From Gnetum montanum (taxonomy: Eukaryota; Streptophyta; Gnetopsida; Gnetales; Gnetaceae), in contig MNCI01020709.1 in the NCBI GenBank assembly GCA_015680685.1, forward strand, positions 82,892 to 146,891: a DNA stretch of 64,000 nucleotides. Direction: 5' to 3'. How positions within the stretch are numbered: position 1 is the first letter of the stretch; every line of letters starts with the position of its first letter. The translations under genes were made by a program, and so were the position numbers. The notes under the pieces are model-generated. The model saw only the letters and a list, made by a program, of their open reading frames with translations. It searched no databases and was not told the origin of the DNA. Positions 1 to 8,989 of the stretch are shown in pieces.

Positions 1-439
1 GTCCTTAAGCTTTTCCATGGGGAACCCTTTTCACTCCTTGGAAAGCCTCAGCCACTCCTCGATATGCTGCTTCTGCAGGGTCAACTCCTGTTTACCCTTC
101 GACACTACAGGGGCACCATCGGCAGGAACGACAAACAGATCCACAAACAGCTGGTCTTTGATGTCAATGACCACCTGCACGCTCCACACGTATGTGAAAA
201 AATGACCCGCCTTCCCAGAGAAGGAGTTGATCAAGGAAAGCATCTCAGTAGCAGAGATGTCTAGATTCGAAGCCATGAACAGGTCCATAAGCCCCACCCT
301 GCGGACTTTCTCGAGCAGAGAATCTAGGGCCCCTCGTTCTAACTAGCTCTGGCTCGTCGCTACTTTGCCATATTTAAAGTAGATGTTTGCCCCTTGCCTC
401 CTGGTGGTTACCACAGTTACCTCACGAGGCTTCTTTGCC
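1..439 (-). pseudogene. Antisense gene A, exon 4 (runs off the window)
   Basis: The reading frame contains TVVTTRRQGANIYFKYGKVA, one stop, then MDLFMASNLDIS and MLSLINSFSGKAGHFFTYV, continuing to the window edge. Element B has the matching exon with MLHVINSFHEKVGHFSTI at 40317-40738. The shared block is hydrophobic-rich with a conserved INSF-x-x-K-x-GHF core and a following LF-x-DLF-x-VP segment. I do not recognise the domain. The acceptor AACTGTTGCAAG ends at 440. Confidence 0.6.
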
Positions 440-537
440 CTTGCAACAGTTTTTACAAAACACACTTAGCCTTACAATGCAGAGAATGTAAAGATTACAA
501 AAATAGTTGAGCATGTGGCGCCTGCCTTTTGACCCAC

Positions 538-818
538 CAGGTCTATACGGTAATGGGAATAGTGGGAGTTCAACTACCAGAACGGCTTCAAGTGTGACCT
601 ATTTGAAAGGTTCTCTCCATTCCTTGTCTAGCTAGCCCTTCATCCTAAACCGATCGTAGAAAGTGGTGAGCGTGCGTAGTTAAGTACAGTATTCTCCCCT
701 GCACTGACCAATCATGCCCATCCTCAAGCTCTTGGTAGAAGCAAACTCCCGTAGGGCTAGCTGTGTCGTAGCCAGCAGATCCGGTTGATCATGAACCCCG
801 TCATCATCAATGTAGAAC
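538..818 (-). pseudogene. Antisense gene A, exon 3
   Basis: The acceptor is TTTTTCACCAG at 819-829. The translation begins FYIDDDGVHDQPDLLATTQL and aligns with exon 3 of element B through a conserved pattern (DQ near the start, then RGE followed about ten residues later by F-x-x-F/L-Y). Three in-frame stops are present. The donor is GTGGGT at 532-537. I recognise no domain. Confidence 0.5.
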
Positions 819-901
819 CTGGTGAAAAACACACACCATTAGCGTTTGGCTAGGTATAGCTGGCATCACACAACAAAGCAAAGCAAAGATGCAAAACTCA
901 C

Positions 902-1351
902 CTGCCAGCATAATAGACGGTCCCCTACGGATTCTAAAAGTGCGTCACCATGTGACATGCGAGGTACAATGTATTATACGGGTGATAGCACTGGTATTCC
1001 GGCATGTCCCAGATCCAGGCTAAACGCGTCAACCCTGTTGGGTGTTGGCTGGATCCCCCTCCCTGCCTGCTTATGGTTGCCTCATCGGAAAGATATCTTA
1101 GGATGCCCCAATTTGCCCTTGGCAGCATGGCCTCTATTATGCTGGATGCCTACGTCTCATCTAAGGAAGACTAAACAATCACACTAAAGTGGTTGAGAAG
1201 GAATTGCAAGAAGTCTCGTGCCTCTTCCCTGAACCAAACTGCTCGATCTCCCACACGTATCGGGGGAGGAGGAGCATTGGCCATAGGTATACTCACATGG
1301 CACAGGACCCCTCCAAGGTCTAAAACAATCAGCCTAGACCTTGGCCCTGCC
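902..1351 (-). pseudogene. Antisense gene A, exon 2: HAD/NLI-interacting-factor-like domain
   Basis: The acceptor is a pyrimidine-rich tract ending TTGTGCAG, and the exon ends at a GCAG/GTGAGT donor. The translation contains RLIVLDLGGVLCHV, then VWFREEARDFLQFLLNHFSV and I-V-stop-S-S, the order and spacing seen in plant FCP1/NLI-interacting-factor phosphatases (hydrophobic strand-DLxGxL, a basic-x-x-x-x-x-F-L-x-F segment, then VWSS). The DxDxT catalytic motif reads D-L-G-G-V, so the second Asp is missing. The stop in the VWSS position fits Trp TGG changed to TAG. Element B has the same domain in the same exon (41156-41566). The family assignment rests on motif reading only. Confidence 0.55.
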
Positions 1352-1848
1352 CTGCACAATGCAATCAACAAATGTTGGCGTCACACTTAAACGCAATACA
1401 CGTGCAACATAGTAGCATCTAGCAGTCCATAAATATAGCATAGCATAACCCTCCGTCCATACATAGCGTAGCAAAGGTGTGAGAGCCTAGCATAGTGAAA
1501 ACATACAAATAGCTTGGCATAGTAGTAAAATAATTGGCAACATGCCCAAACAAAACACGCATCACGATGCCGCATCGCACATTCCCAAGTGTTTTACGTT
1601 ACGACATGCCAAGGTCAAACAACTTAAACTGCCTCAGCCCCGTAGGTATGATAATTGCAATAGTAGCAGTCCCAATGGCCTTACAATGAAACCTTTACAC
1701 ATCGGCCATGATCAAAAAAGGGGCCACAACAATGGAAAGGCTAAAACAACATGGCTGCAGAAACGACAGATAGCAAAACAAATAGGACACAAAACTAGAG
1801 CAGAGAACAGTAAAAGATGAAAAGAGCGAAGGAAGCATGAAAACTTAC

Positions 1849-1958
1849 TGGGTCAAAGGTGTGCTCTATTTCACCAGAACGTGCACTTGTGGTGTGCGTC
1901 TCAGGGCCTTTTTTGCCTCCTCAACCTTCACAAGCACCAGATGAGTCTTAGGAGCCAT
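1849..1958 (-). pseudogene. Antisense gene A, exon 1
   Basis: The exon starts at an ATG (1958-1956) with the residues MAPKTHLVLVKVEEAKKALR and ends at 1849 just before a GTAAGT donor. Its length (110 nt) leaves two bases, which join the first base of exon 2 to complete a codon. One TAG lies near the end. It is basic and has no domain I recognise. The equivalent start in element B also reads M-x-P-K. Confidence 0.5.
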
Positions 1959-2289
1959 GGCCCTCATTGCAGATTTACGACCTTCGCTTTAGAAATTTGT
2001 CTTGCTAGTCGATCATGACAACTGCTCCATGTTCCAAAATCCCCGTATGCTCCGATGAGGGCTCTACGCTCTTACGGTGGAAACAACGAAATTACCCAGG
2101 TTTAACCCCTATTTATAGCTACAAGGGCAAGATGGGGAAACTTACCTCTTTCTCTCTCTGATTAATGCGGAGCGCGCCGTGTAGCATAGCATGCTCACCA
2201 CGACATCATAACACTATTAGCATTTAAGCCTTAACACGCTTCAAGCCAACTACTCGCCTTCCCGAAGATAAATAAAAAAAATATAATAA

Positions 2290-2725
2290 TATTTATTTTC
2301 GACTAAGGGTCCGAAAAGACCTTAAACTAATGAGCCTAGCATAGTTGTGCTCCTTAGGGTCCAAAAAGATCCTAAAAATAGTAGTTTCGATCCGTAATGT
2401 TCGCAATCTATAATGCCGTTAAACTAACCATATCCTTACACCAACAGTCGTGTTATCCTCTTCCACATAGGCAATATCACACTTCCTAGCAGTTTCATGA
2501 TTCCATTCTCGCATTGGCAGTTTGATACTCCTTGTACTTGCAATTTTCTTTTTTTATTATTATTTTGCATATCAAGATTTTGCATGTTATAATATGGTAG
2601 TCTGAGATGACACTAAACCAGCAGTTTGGCATTCACGCGTCGACAGTCACATGTTTCATTAGCAATTCTACACTCTCGTCCCTTGGCGGTCCGCCACGAC
2701 CTTGAACTAGAAAACATTCAATCTT
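2290..2725 (+). repeat. Degenerate ~31-bp TTAAACTGGCA-type array upstream of pol (A)
   Basis: Scattered units of the form GGTCC(g/a)..A(g/a)ACCTTAAACTAG occur near 2310, 2345, 2410, 2610 and 2685. The same unit follows integrase in A (6020-6310) and occurs three times in element B. Units here are more diverged and interrupted by AT-rich sequence than those after pol. Confidence 0.5.
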
Positions 2726-2751
2726 TACATTGCCTTACTTAGCAAGTTGCA

Positions 2752-2770
2752 TCTTGGTGTTGCTTTGCAG
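2752..2770 (+). promoter_or_regulatory. Putative sense 3' splice site upstream of RT (A)
   Basis: The sequence reads TTGGTGTTGCTTTGCAG followed by ATTTGCAT. Element B has a matching site, TTGTTGCCCTAG followed by ATTTGCAT, at 46995-47012, in both cases about 0.4 kb before the RT. Ogre elements of the Tat lineage are known to splice an intron just upstream of RT, so this may be its acceptor. The function is inferred. Confidence 0.35.
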
Positions 2771-2946
2771 ATTTGCATTTCACACAATCTCTGATGACCC
2801 TTATCTAGGCTTTCATCTTATGATGATAGGTCAAGCAAGAGATGGAAATCCATCGTGCCCTTTCCACGCCTTTAATGTTAGCAGGGCCACAGGGCAAGTT
2901 CGCGAGACAGTTGAACCCTGACATGATCGACTAGGGGTCGACTACG

Positions 2947-5900
2947 ATTAACACTATAGCAGCCTTAGAAGCATCCCCAGATTGGCTTAGACACCTGGTC
3001 CAAGCCCTAGATTTAGAGGCTGGGGATGTAACCGAGGATCCTCTTGTCGAGATACCTGTGACCAGGTTAAAGGGGGAGGTAAAGACGTTAAGACTCAGCT
3101 CCCTCCTAGACANGGTTAAAGGGGGAGGTAAAGACGTTAAGACTCATCTCCCTCCTAGACACACCAACACATGAAGGCGTAGTTAAAATTCTACAGGATC
3201 ACATTGATGTCTTCGCATGGTCATACAGCAACATGCCGGGTCTGGATCCACGGCTAATTCAGCATAACATCGTCCTAGACCCACATGTAAAGGCAGTCAA
3301 GCAAAATACGTGTAAAATTAAGCGAAAAATCGCACTAGCCGTGAGGGATGAAATCACTAAGTTATACCAAGCAGGTTTCATCCGCGCGGTTGACTATTTA
3401 GAGTGGGTGTCCAACATCGTTGTAGTTTTGAAGAAAACAGGAGGGATACGAATCTGTATAGACTTCTGAGGCTTGAACAAGGCAACGATCAAAGACAACT
3501 TCCCACTCCTGAGCATTGATCAACTCATCGACATCACGGCTAGCCATCCTTTGCTATCCTTCATGGATGGCTTCTCCGGATACAACCAAATGCATGTCAA
3601 CCCAGAGCACTAGTTGTCAACAACCTTCATGACTTCATGGGGAACCTTCTGCTATACCATGATGCCTTTCGGGCTCAAGAATGCTGGAGCAACCTACCAA
3701 CGAGCCATGACCTACATTTTCAGTGACTACATTCTAAAAACATTAAATGATTACGTAGATGACATAGCAGTTAAGTCCAAGGAGGTAGCTGATCACCCAT
3801 GCGATCTAGGGGTAATCCTCAAGTGTTGCCAAATGCACGACTTACGTCTCAATCCTAAGAAGTGCATCTTTGGAGTTAAGACTGGACGCATGTTAGGGTT
3901 CTGAGATACCAGTGTATTACCTGAGCCATGCACTAGTAGCATGCAATGCGAAGTACAACAAAGTGGAGAGGAATTGCCTAGCCTTAGTATTCGCACTAAA
4001 AAAGTGGTGGCATTACCTGTTCCACAGCACAACCAACATCATTTGCAAAAGCAACATACTCCAGGCTATCACTAGCAACCTGTACGAAAGTAGCAGGATA
4101 GCCTGATGGAAGGCAATAACTGCGGAGTTCAATCTATTCTATGTAAGTCAATCATCGACAAAGGGTCAAGCCATAGCAACCCAACTTACGGCCTCGCCAG
4201 TCAACAAACAAGCTACCATAGACCTAGAATTCTCAGACGAATATGTTAGTAATGTCACCATCATCCCGTTGCATTTCGAGGCTGCCTTACCTTTCGATGG
4301 TGTCTCAATTGCGCGTGGAGGTAGCGCCTCTGCCACGATCACATTCCCCTCTGGGGAAATGTACCCATCCGCTTATCATTTTGCATTCCTTTGCACCAAC
4401 AACATGACAGAATACGAGGGGCTACTCAGAGGCCCCTTAATTGCCCAAGCACCGTGCATACAACATCTGGCAATTCAAGAAGATTCACAAGTAGTCGTGA
4501 ATTAAATCACCGAAGTCTATGCCTGCAAGGCTACGCACCTACAACCCTACTGCAACCTAGCAAAAATCCTACTCAAGCAATTCACAACCATTGATGTGCA
4601 ACACGTGCCACGTAACAAGAACACCGTAGTAGATGCCCTAGCTACCCTCACATTAAACATTCCATCACATTCTTTGGCAAACCTGCCAACCGCGATCACG
4701 GAATGTGTAGAGCCTATCACTCAGTCAGAACATGTGGCCTCTGTCGACGTTGGAGGTACCTTGGAGTGGTACGATAACATTAAAGCTTATTTATAGCATG
4801 GCGAACCCCTAGGTGGATTGACATCGGCTCAGAGAGATGTAATCTGCAAGCGTGCTCAACAATACCTGCTCATGGGAAATGATGCCTTGTGCTGATGATC
4901 CTACGATAGGATATTACTGGCATGCGTGGGTGGCGAGTAGGCACAAAAGGTAGTTCATGAGGTTCATGAAGGTCTGTGCGGTGGACACATAGCACCCAGG
5001 GCTATGGCTGTGAAAATTAGACACCTAGGGTACTGTTGGCCCTACATGGAACGTGACTACTTGTCGAAACTTAACACGTGTGACACATGCCAAAGATATG
5101 AAAATCTCATACACGTAGCACCTACAAACCTACACCCAACGCAAATCACATGGCCCTTCCAACGATGGGGACTAGACCTCATAGGGCCTATCATGCTTAA
5201 GTCCTCCATAGGGCATAGCTTCATTATCATTGCCACAGAGTATTTTACCAAGTGGGCGGAGGCTATTTCCCTGAGGAAAACAACATCCCAGCAAATCTGC
5301 CATTTCATCCTTGATAACGTATAACTAGGTTTGGGCTTTCAATGACTATTGTGACCGACAATGGCCCATAGTTCAGCAGTACAGAAACCCGAACCTTCTA
5401 TAGCAATCTAGGCATTAAACAATCATTTTCTTTCCCTTATTATCCATAGGCGAACGGGCAGGTGGGGGCTACAAATAAGTCCATCATCAACTTGCTGAAG
5501 CGGATGCTTAGCAATAGCAAGAGGCAGTGGCACGAGCAAATGCTCTACGTCCTCTGGGCCTACCGAACGACTTGCAGAACGGCAAAAAGTAAGACCCCTT
5601 ACAATCTTGTTTACGGATCTGAAGCTGTATTGCCCCTTGAGTTGCAGGTACCCTCACTTCGGATGATCCTATCCGATGTCATGAGTGAAGCCCAGAACAA
5701 TGAATCACAGACCATTAACCTTGACTCAGTGGAGGAGGAACGCGTGTAGATGTTGAGATGAATCGAGCACTATTAGAACAAATAACAGCAGAAGCATTGT
5801 GTAGACCCGCATCGACGACTAGTGTAGAAGGAAGACCTCGTCCTCAAGGTCGTTCGAGAGCACATGAGCAAATTCTCAGCCAACTGGGAAGGTCCTTACA

Positions 5901-6007
5901 TGGTTACTAAAGCCTTCGGAAATGGAGCCTTCAAACTGGCAGACATGGATGGCAATGAGTTCGCTAATCCAGTGAACCACACATACCTCAAGCCGTACTA
6001 CATCTAA
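2947..6007 (+). pseudogene. pol: Element A pol: RT, RNase H remnant, second RNase H, integrase
   Basis: RT spans about 3180-3903 and keeps the catalytic motif YVDD (3752-3763). Directly after the RT motif LGF, at 3903, about 370 bp present in element B are missing, so the RT thumb and the start of the first RNase H are gone; the sequence resumes at YYLSHALVA. A second RNase H follows at about 4265-4640 (FDGVS...MTEYEGLL...QEDSQ). Integrase covers about 4930-6007 with an HHCC zinc-binding segment (C-D-T-C near 5077), a core Asp in WGLDLIGP, a second Asp in TDNGP, and the third catalytic residue replaced by Gly (GGG at 5465-5467). The end reads L-K-P-Y-Y-I-stop at 6007. At least two frame changes and many stops make it inactive. 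Confidence 0.85.
3057..3171 (+). repeat. Direct duplication flanking an N at 3113
   Basis: A segment of about 57 bp (GGTTAAAGGGGGAGGTAAAG through CTCCCTCCTAGACA) occurs immediately before and after a single N at 3113, with one base difference. This is what two overlapping contig ends joined without merging would look like. It interrupts the pol reading frame just before the RT, so the break may be an assembly artefact. Confidence 0.7.
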
Positions 6008-6019
6008 AGTGCAATGGCA

Positions 6020-6310
6020 ACAACAAGCACTGTTTGCTACGACAATAAACTGGCAGTCGCACTAGGCAGCATTGGTAATGACGATAAACTAGTAGCATGG
6101 AGCAACGTTGGCTATGGTGTTAAACTGGTAGCAGCCATCCTCTATGACTTAAAAATGGCATTGTTAGTCCACTATGACTATAAACTGGCATTGCACGTCT
6201 GCTATGACGATAAAATAGTGTGTACGGTTTGCTGGAACCTTAAACTAGCATAGTGGTCCGTTGGGACCTTAAACCAGCACACGGTCTACCAAGACCTTAA
6301 ACTGGGTTCG
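6020..6310 (+). repeat. ~31-bp tandem array after integrase (A)
   Basis: About ten units resembling CTGCTATGAC(g/t)(a/t)TAAACTGGCATT follow the pol stop codon, with TAAACTGG/TAAACTAG cores near 6047, 6079, 6120, 6172, 6243 and 6297. Later units read GGTCCGTTGGGACCTTAAAC. The same unit occurs upstream of pol and in three places in element B. Confidence 0.75.
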
Positions 6311-7217
6311 CATCGCATCCCCAGCATGCACCAGCACTAAATACACACCGAACGAGTGGGCGCGATGCTAAGAAGTGGGTGGGATTCCGTAGCTCTGGAA
6401 TGCTGTTCACGACACACTGAGAACATGGTCTGAAACATATGTAACTCTGCCACCCTTGGCATCATGCTAAACCTCCAAAGACACCATATGGCATCACAGT
6501 AACCCTCCGAACCTACTATCGCCACGGCCCATCGCCTTGATGTTAGTTCTTAGGTTAGCTCCCGCATCTGAAGTTTCGGCAGTATTATGGCCTAGCCACA
6601 ATATTGTTGCTCTAGCTCCCTGCCAACGCCTGGGCTTGCATGATGTTAGCTATGTGGCAACTGATCCCATGGTTGAACCAAGGATGCAAATCCCTAGTAG
6701 GGATTCCAAGGCATCCGCACCCAGCTCCTCCGCCCCGGCATTGCCAAGGTCATTGCTGGCCTCCCTGCTTTGGGCATCTCACACCAGCGACAGTGCCCAA
6801 GAGTGTCAGTAGCCAGCAAGACCTTGTTCTTGCAAACACATCTCGCTATAGCAGCAAACACTATAGCGTCGCAAAGCAAGTGCCTCAACTAACATGGCTA
6901 TTTGATAGTGCAAACTCCAACATGTGCATAACACAACTCGCCTTATGGAAGGTGTCCGTAGGTAGGTCAAAACCCTTCACAGATGTAACAAATCTCATCC
7001 TATGAAGGGAGCACCTATCCTACAAGAGGTTGAAGAGCAGCGCCAGCCAAAGATAAAAACGCAAATGAGCCCCTTAGAGCACTCCGATGAGGGACTCGTC
7101 TAAACATCATCTTTGCTCTCTGCCTTAACCTCTGCAAAACCAATGCAACACTCTCAAGCGCAGCCAAGCGACATCTCAGCACTCACCAAGTGACAACCTT
7201 AGCATTTTTCCTGTTAC

Positions 7218-7292
7218 GGTGTTTCATATTCTTTGCCGACGTCCATCAAGCCTATTCTCCAAACATCGACAAAGAGGGGCCAATGAAACACC
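7218..7292 (+). other. Conserved U3 inverted repeat (A)
   Basis: GGTGTTTCA...CTTTGCCGA on the left pairs with TCGACAAAG...TGAAACACC on the right across a loop of about 25 nt. The same inverted repeat is found in LTR F (63134-63208) and LTR B (50727-50803), about 1.0-1.2 kb upstream of the TATA box each time. Whether it acts as DNA or RNA is unknown. Confidence 0.6.
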
Positions 7293-7560
7293 CTAAAAAA
7301 TGCAGGGTCATCCTTGCTTCACCAGGCTCTTGCAGTCCACGCAACACTATGACAGTTCATTGGGAAGAGAACGTTCTGAGTTCAGGCCAGGCAGTTTGGC
7401 AAATTTTCTACTTTGAGCATGGAGAGGTTCTGTGCCATCCTGCCTGTCTAGCAAAGTAGCTTAACCAACTGATAGCCTGCTTAGAAATAGTGTGCGGAAT
7501 TAGCAGTAGCACTCTGGATGCTCAAAAAATAGTTTGGTAAGTTTTCTAAGTCATGAAGCC

Positions 7561-8015
7561 TGCTACACTACACTACGCTATGTAGCGTAGCAAGCTCCAG
7601 AAGACAATGATGGAACGAAGTGCTAAGCTACGCTACATCACGCAGCGTAGCATGGCAACGACTTCACTACCCACTCCCCTTACCCAATTTCGAGTTCTGC
7701 AATGATGTCCCTTTCCATCAGGAAGCGACGGATCATGTCTGCTACTATGCTATGCTAAGCTACATGGCGCAACAAGGCGTAGCAATCCTGCGGAAGAGAC
7801 AGAAGGTAGTTTGAAAGGTGGAGTCAACGGAGTTCACAAGACTTGCATCGCAGAAGACAAGGTTCGCAAATCGGCAAAACTTTCGCGACTAAGGCCAGTT
7901 GCTACGCTACGCTACGCTACGTAGCATAGCATAGCGTAGCAAGCATGTGACATGTAGCAGAATGCACGATAAAGTGCTATGCTATGCCAAGCATGCTACG
8001 TCACAAAGTATAGCA
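7561..8015 (+). repeat. Clustered GCTACG/CGTAGC palindromes in U3 (A)
   Basis: Five clusters of dyad-symmetric GCTAcGCTA(c/t)GTAGC(g/a)TAGC sequence lie at about 7561-7595, 7620-7655, 7738-7785, 7901-7944 and 7975-8015. The 7901-7940 copy is a 40-bp palindrome with two mismatched pairs, both transitions. LTR F has an equivalent set at 62275-62915, but LTR B lacks them. Confidence 0.6.
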
Positions 8016-8252
8016 AGGCTTGAAGGTGGTTGAGCGACATCAATGCATTCCACCTAATCAGACCATTGGCTTACATCTCCAAATGTTGATGGTGCAATTA
8101 CGGCGTAGTAGGATTGTAGTTATTGCATACAGGTTCGCATTGCAATGGTCTTGTAAGTCCAATGGTCACAAACGGCACGAATAGCGCCAGCAAAACAACG
8201 AAGGCTCGAGGCACGTAGCATTCAAACCACCCCTCTCGCACACCCTCTATCC

Positions 8253-8260
8253 TATAAATA
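8253..8260 (+). promoter_or_regulatory. TATA box of LTR A
   Basis: TATAAATA lies in a CCTATAAATACC context about 740 bp before the LTR end. LTR F has the same motif at the matching place. Transcription would start about 30 bp downstream, marking the U3/R border. Confidence 0.6.
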
Positions 8261-8989
8261 CCTTAGCAAACAAAAAGAAAAATAAAGGTTTGAAATTTTC
8301 AAAAGTTAACAATCTCAAAAGAGTTCAGATCTGTCTTGAAGAAAATAGCTTCTAAGGGGTGGGAACTTTTGAATCCTGAAACAAAGACTTCTCCTCTCTC
8401 TAGCATTGTAACATCAAAGTCATCTGTTTAACACTGTAAATAGTGAGTCTCTCTTAGCTGGTGTGGGGTCCCGTCTCCATTCTACCACCTTGGTAGAACC
8501 CTGCATTGTTTGTACCCAAGTCCACATCCAAGCACATAGCTCTTTTGCTCGACACGCCTTGGTTACTCTCGAGATTTTTGCACTTCGTCACACTGTGCAA
8601 CCGACTATATCCAGCTCGACTGAGTGAGTTTGTAGCTTCGGAGCAGTGCATGTTCCTAACTACACTTTACTTTATTTCTTGCTTATTGTCTTATTTTGCA
8701 TTATTTTCTGTTTTATTCACCTTTAAGCATTACTTCGTATTATTGTCACATTTTTTATAGTTTCTCCCTTACTTCATTTACCTATAAGCATTATCTCGCA
8801 TTTCACATTATTTACGTTGCAAAAGGCTATATTGACGTCGATGTAACTCCCTATCTGATCGATCAGACCATTCAGGGCACCCTGTGTCTGCACACACCCA
8901 GCACAGCCCTCCCACGGATACGGGGTCAGAACTGTTATGCCCGCCGACCCCCTAGCGTTTTCCAGCCACCGACGTTTTCGATTGCTACA

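Larger units (their letters stand above)
1..1958 (-). pseudogene. Antisense multi-exon gene of element A (partial)
   Basis: Four exons can be read on the minus strand: 1849-1958, 902-1351, 538-818 and <1-439. They are separated by introns with GT donors and AG acceptors: 1352-1848 (donor GTAAGT), 819-901 (donor GTGAGT, 83 nt) and 440-537 (98 nt). The reading phase is kept across introns 1 and 2 and is off by one at intron 3. The translation aligns exon by exon with the antisense gene of element B (38077-43610). Exon 2 resembles a HAD/NLI-interacting-factor phosphatase domain. Several in-frame stops make this copy a pseudogene, and its 3' end lies outside the window. It could be a captured host gene or an old accessory gene of the element; I do not recognise the whole protein. 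Confidence 0.65.
1959..2946. other. Non-coding stretch between antisense gene and pol of element A
   Basis: No supported reading frame is present. The first part holds the putative upstream region of the antisense gene, including a GTGTAGCATAGCATGCT palindrome near 2171. A degenerate ~31-bp tandem array occupies about 2290-2725, and a strong 3' splice-site-like sequence ends at 2770. The start of the pol reading frame is recognisable from about 2950. Confidence 0.5.
1..8989 (+). mobile_element. Element A: Tat-like Ty3/gypsy retrotransposon, 5' part outside window
   Basis: Domain order on the plus strand is RT, RNase H remnant, a second (archaeal-type) RNase H and integrase, followed by a long LTR ending TTGCTACA at 8989. 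The extra RNase H between RNase H and integrase is the hallmark of the Tat lineage. A gene on the opposite strand (1-1958) precedes the polyprotein, as in element B. The right flank continues directly into the gag of Athila-like element C, so A appears to have inserted into C; the 5 bp after the LTR are tggat, but the matching left duplication lies outside the window. Gag, protease and the 5' LTR are not seen. Confidence 0.8.
6320..8989 (+). repeat. 3' LTR of element A (start not fixed)
   Basis: The right end TTGCTACA at 8989 is the inverse of TGTAGCAA at the left end of the opposite-strand LTR F (61420), giving short terminal inverted repeats with TG...CA. Regions 6700-8989 and 61420-64000 align in inverse orientation, including a hairpin, palindromic GCTACG clusters, a TATA box and the U5 region. 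I could not locate the left boundary: a purine stretch near 6370-6383 could be the polypurine tract. The LTR is therefore about 2.3-2.6 kb, long but within the range for Tat elements. Open frames here are chance. Confidence 0.7.

Noticed and set aside
17-264. Plus-strand open frames at the window start
   Set aside because: They are shadows of the minus-strand exon that aligns with element B.
902-1351. HAD-like exon as an active host gene
   Set aside because: It has in-frame stops, a changed catalytic motif, and sits within a retroelement with a diverged second copy.
6537-7005. Overlapping open frames of 91 and 121 codons in LTR A
   Set aside because: They lie in U3, do not align with any frame in the homologous LTR F, and no family signature is visible.
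7561-7944. GCTACG palindromes as a replication origin or attachment site
   Set aside because: They lie inside an LTR of a chromosomal retrotransposon, and nothing else supports origin or integration function.
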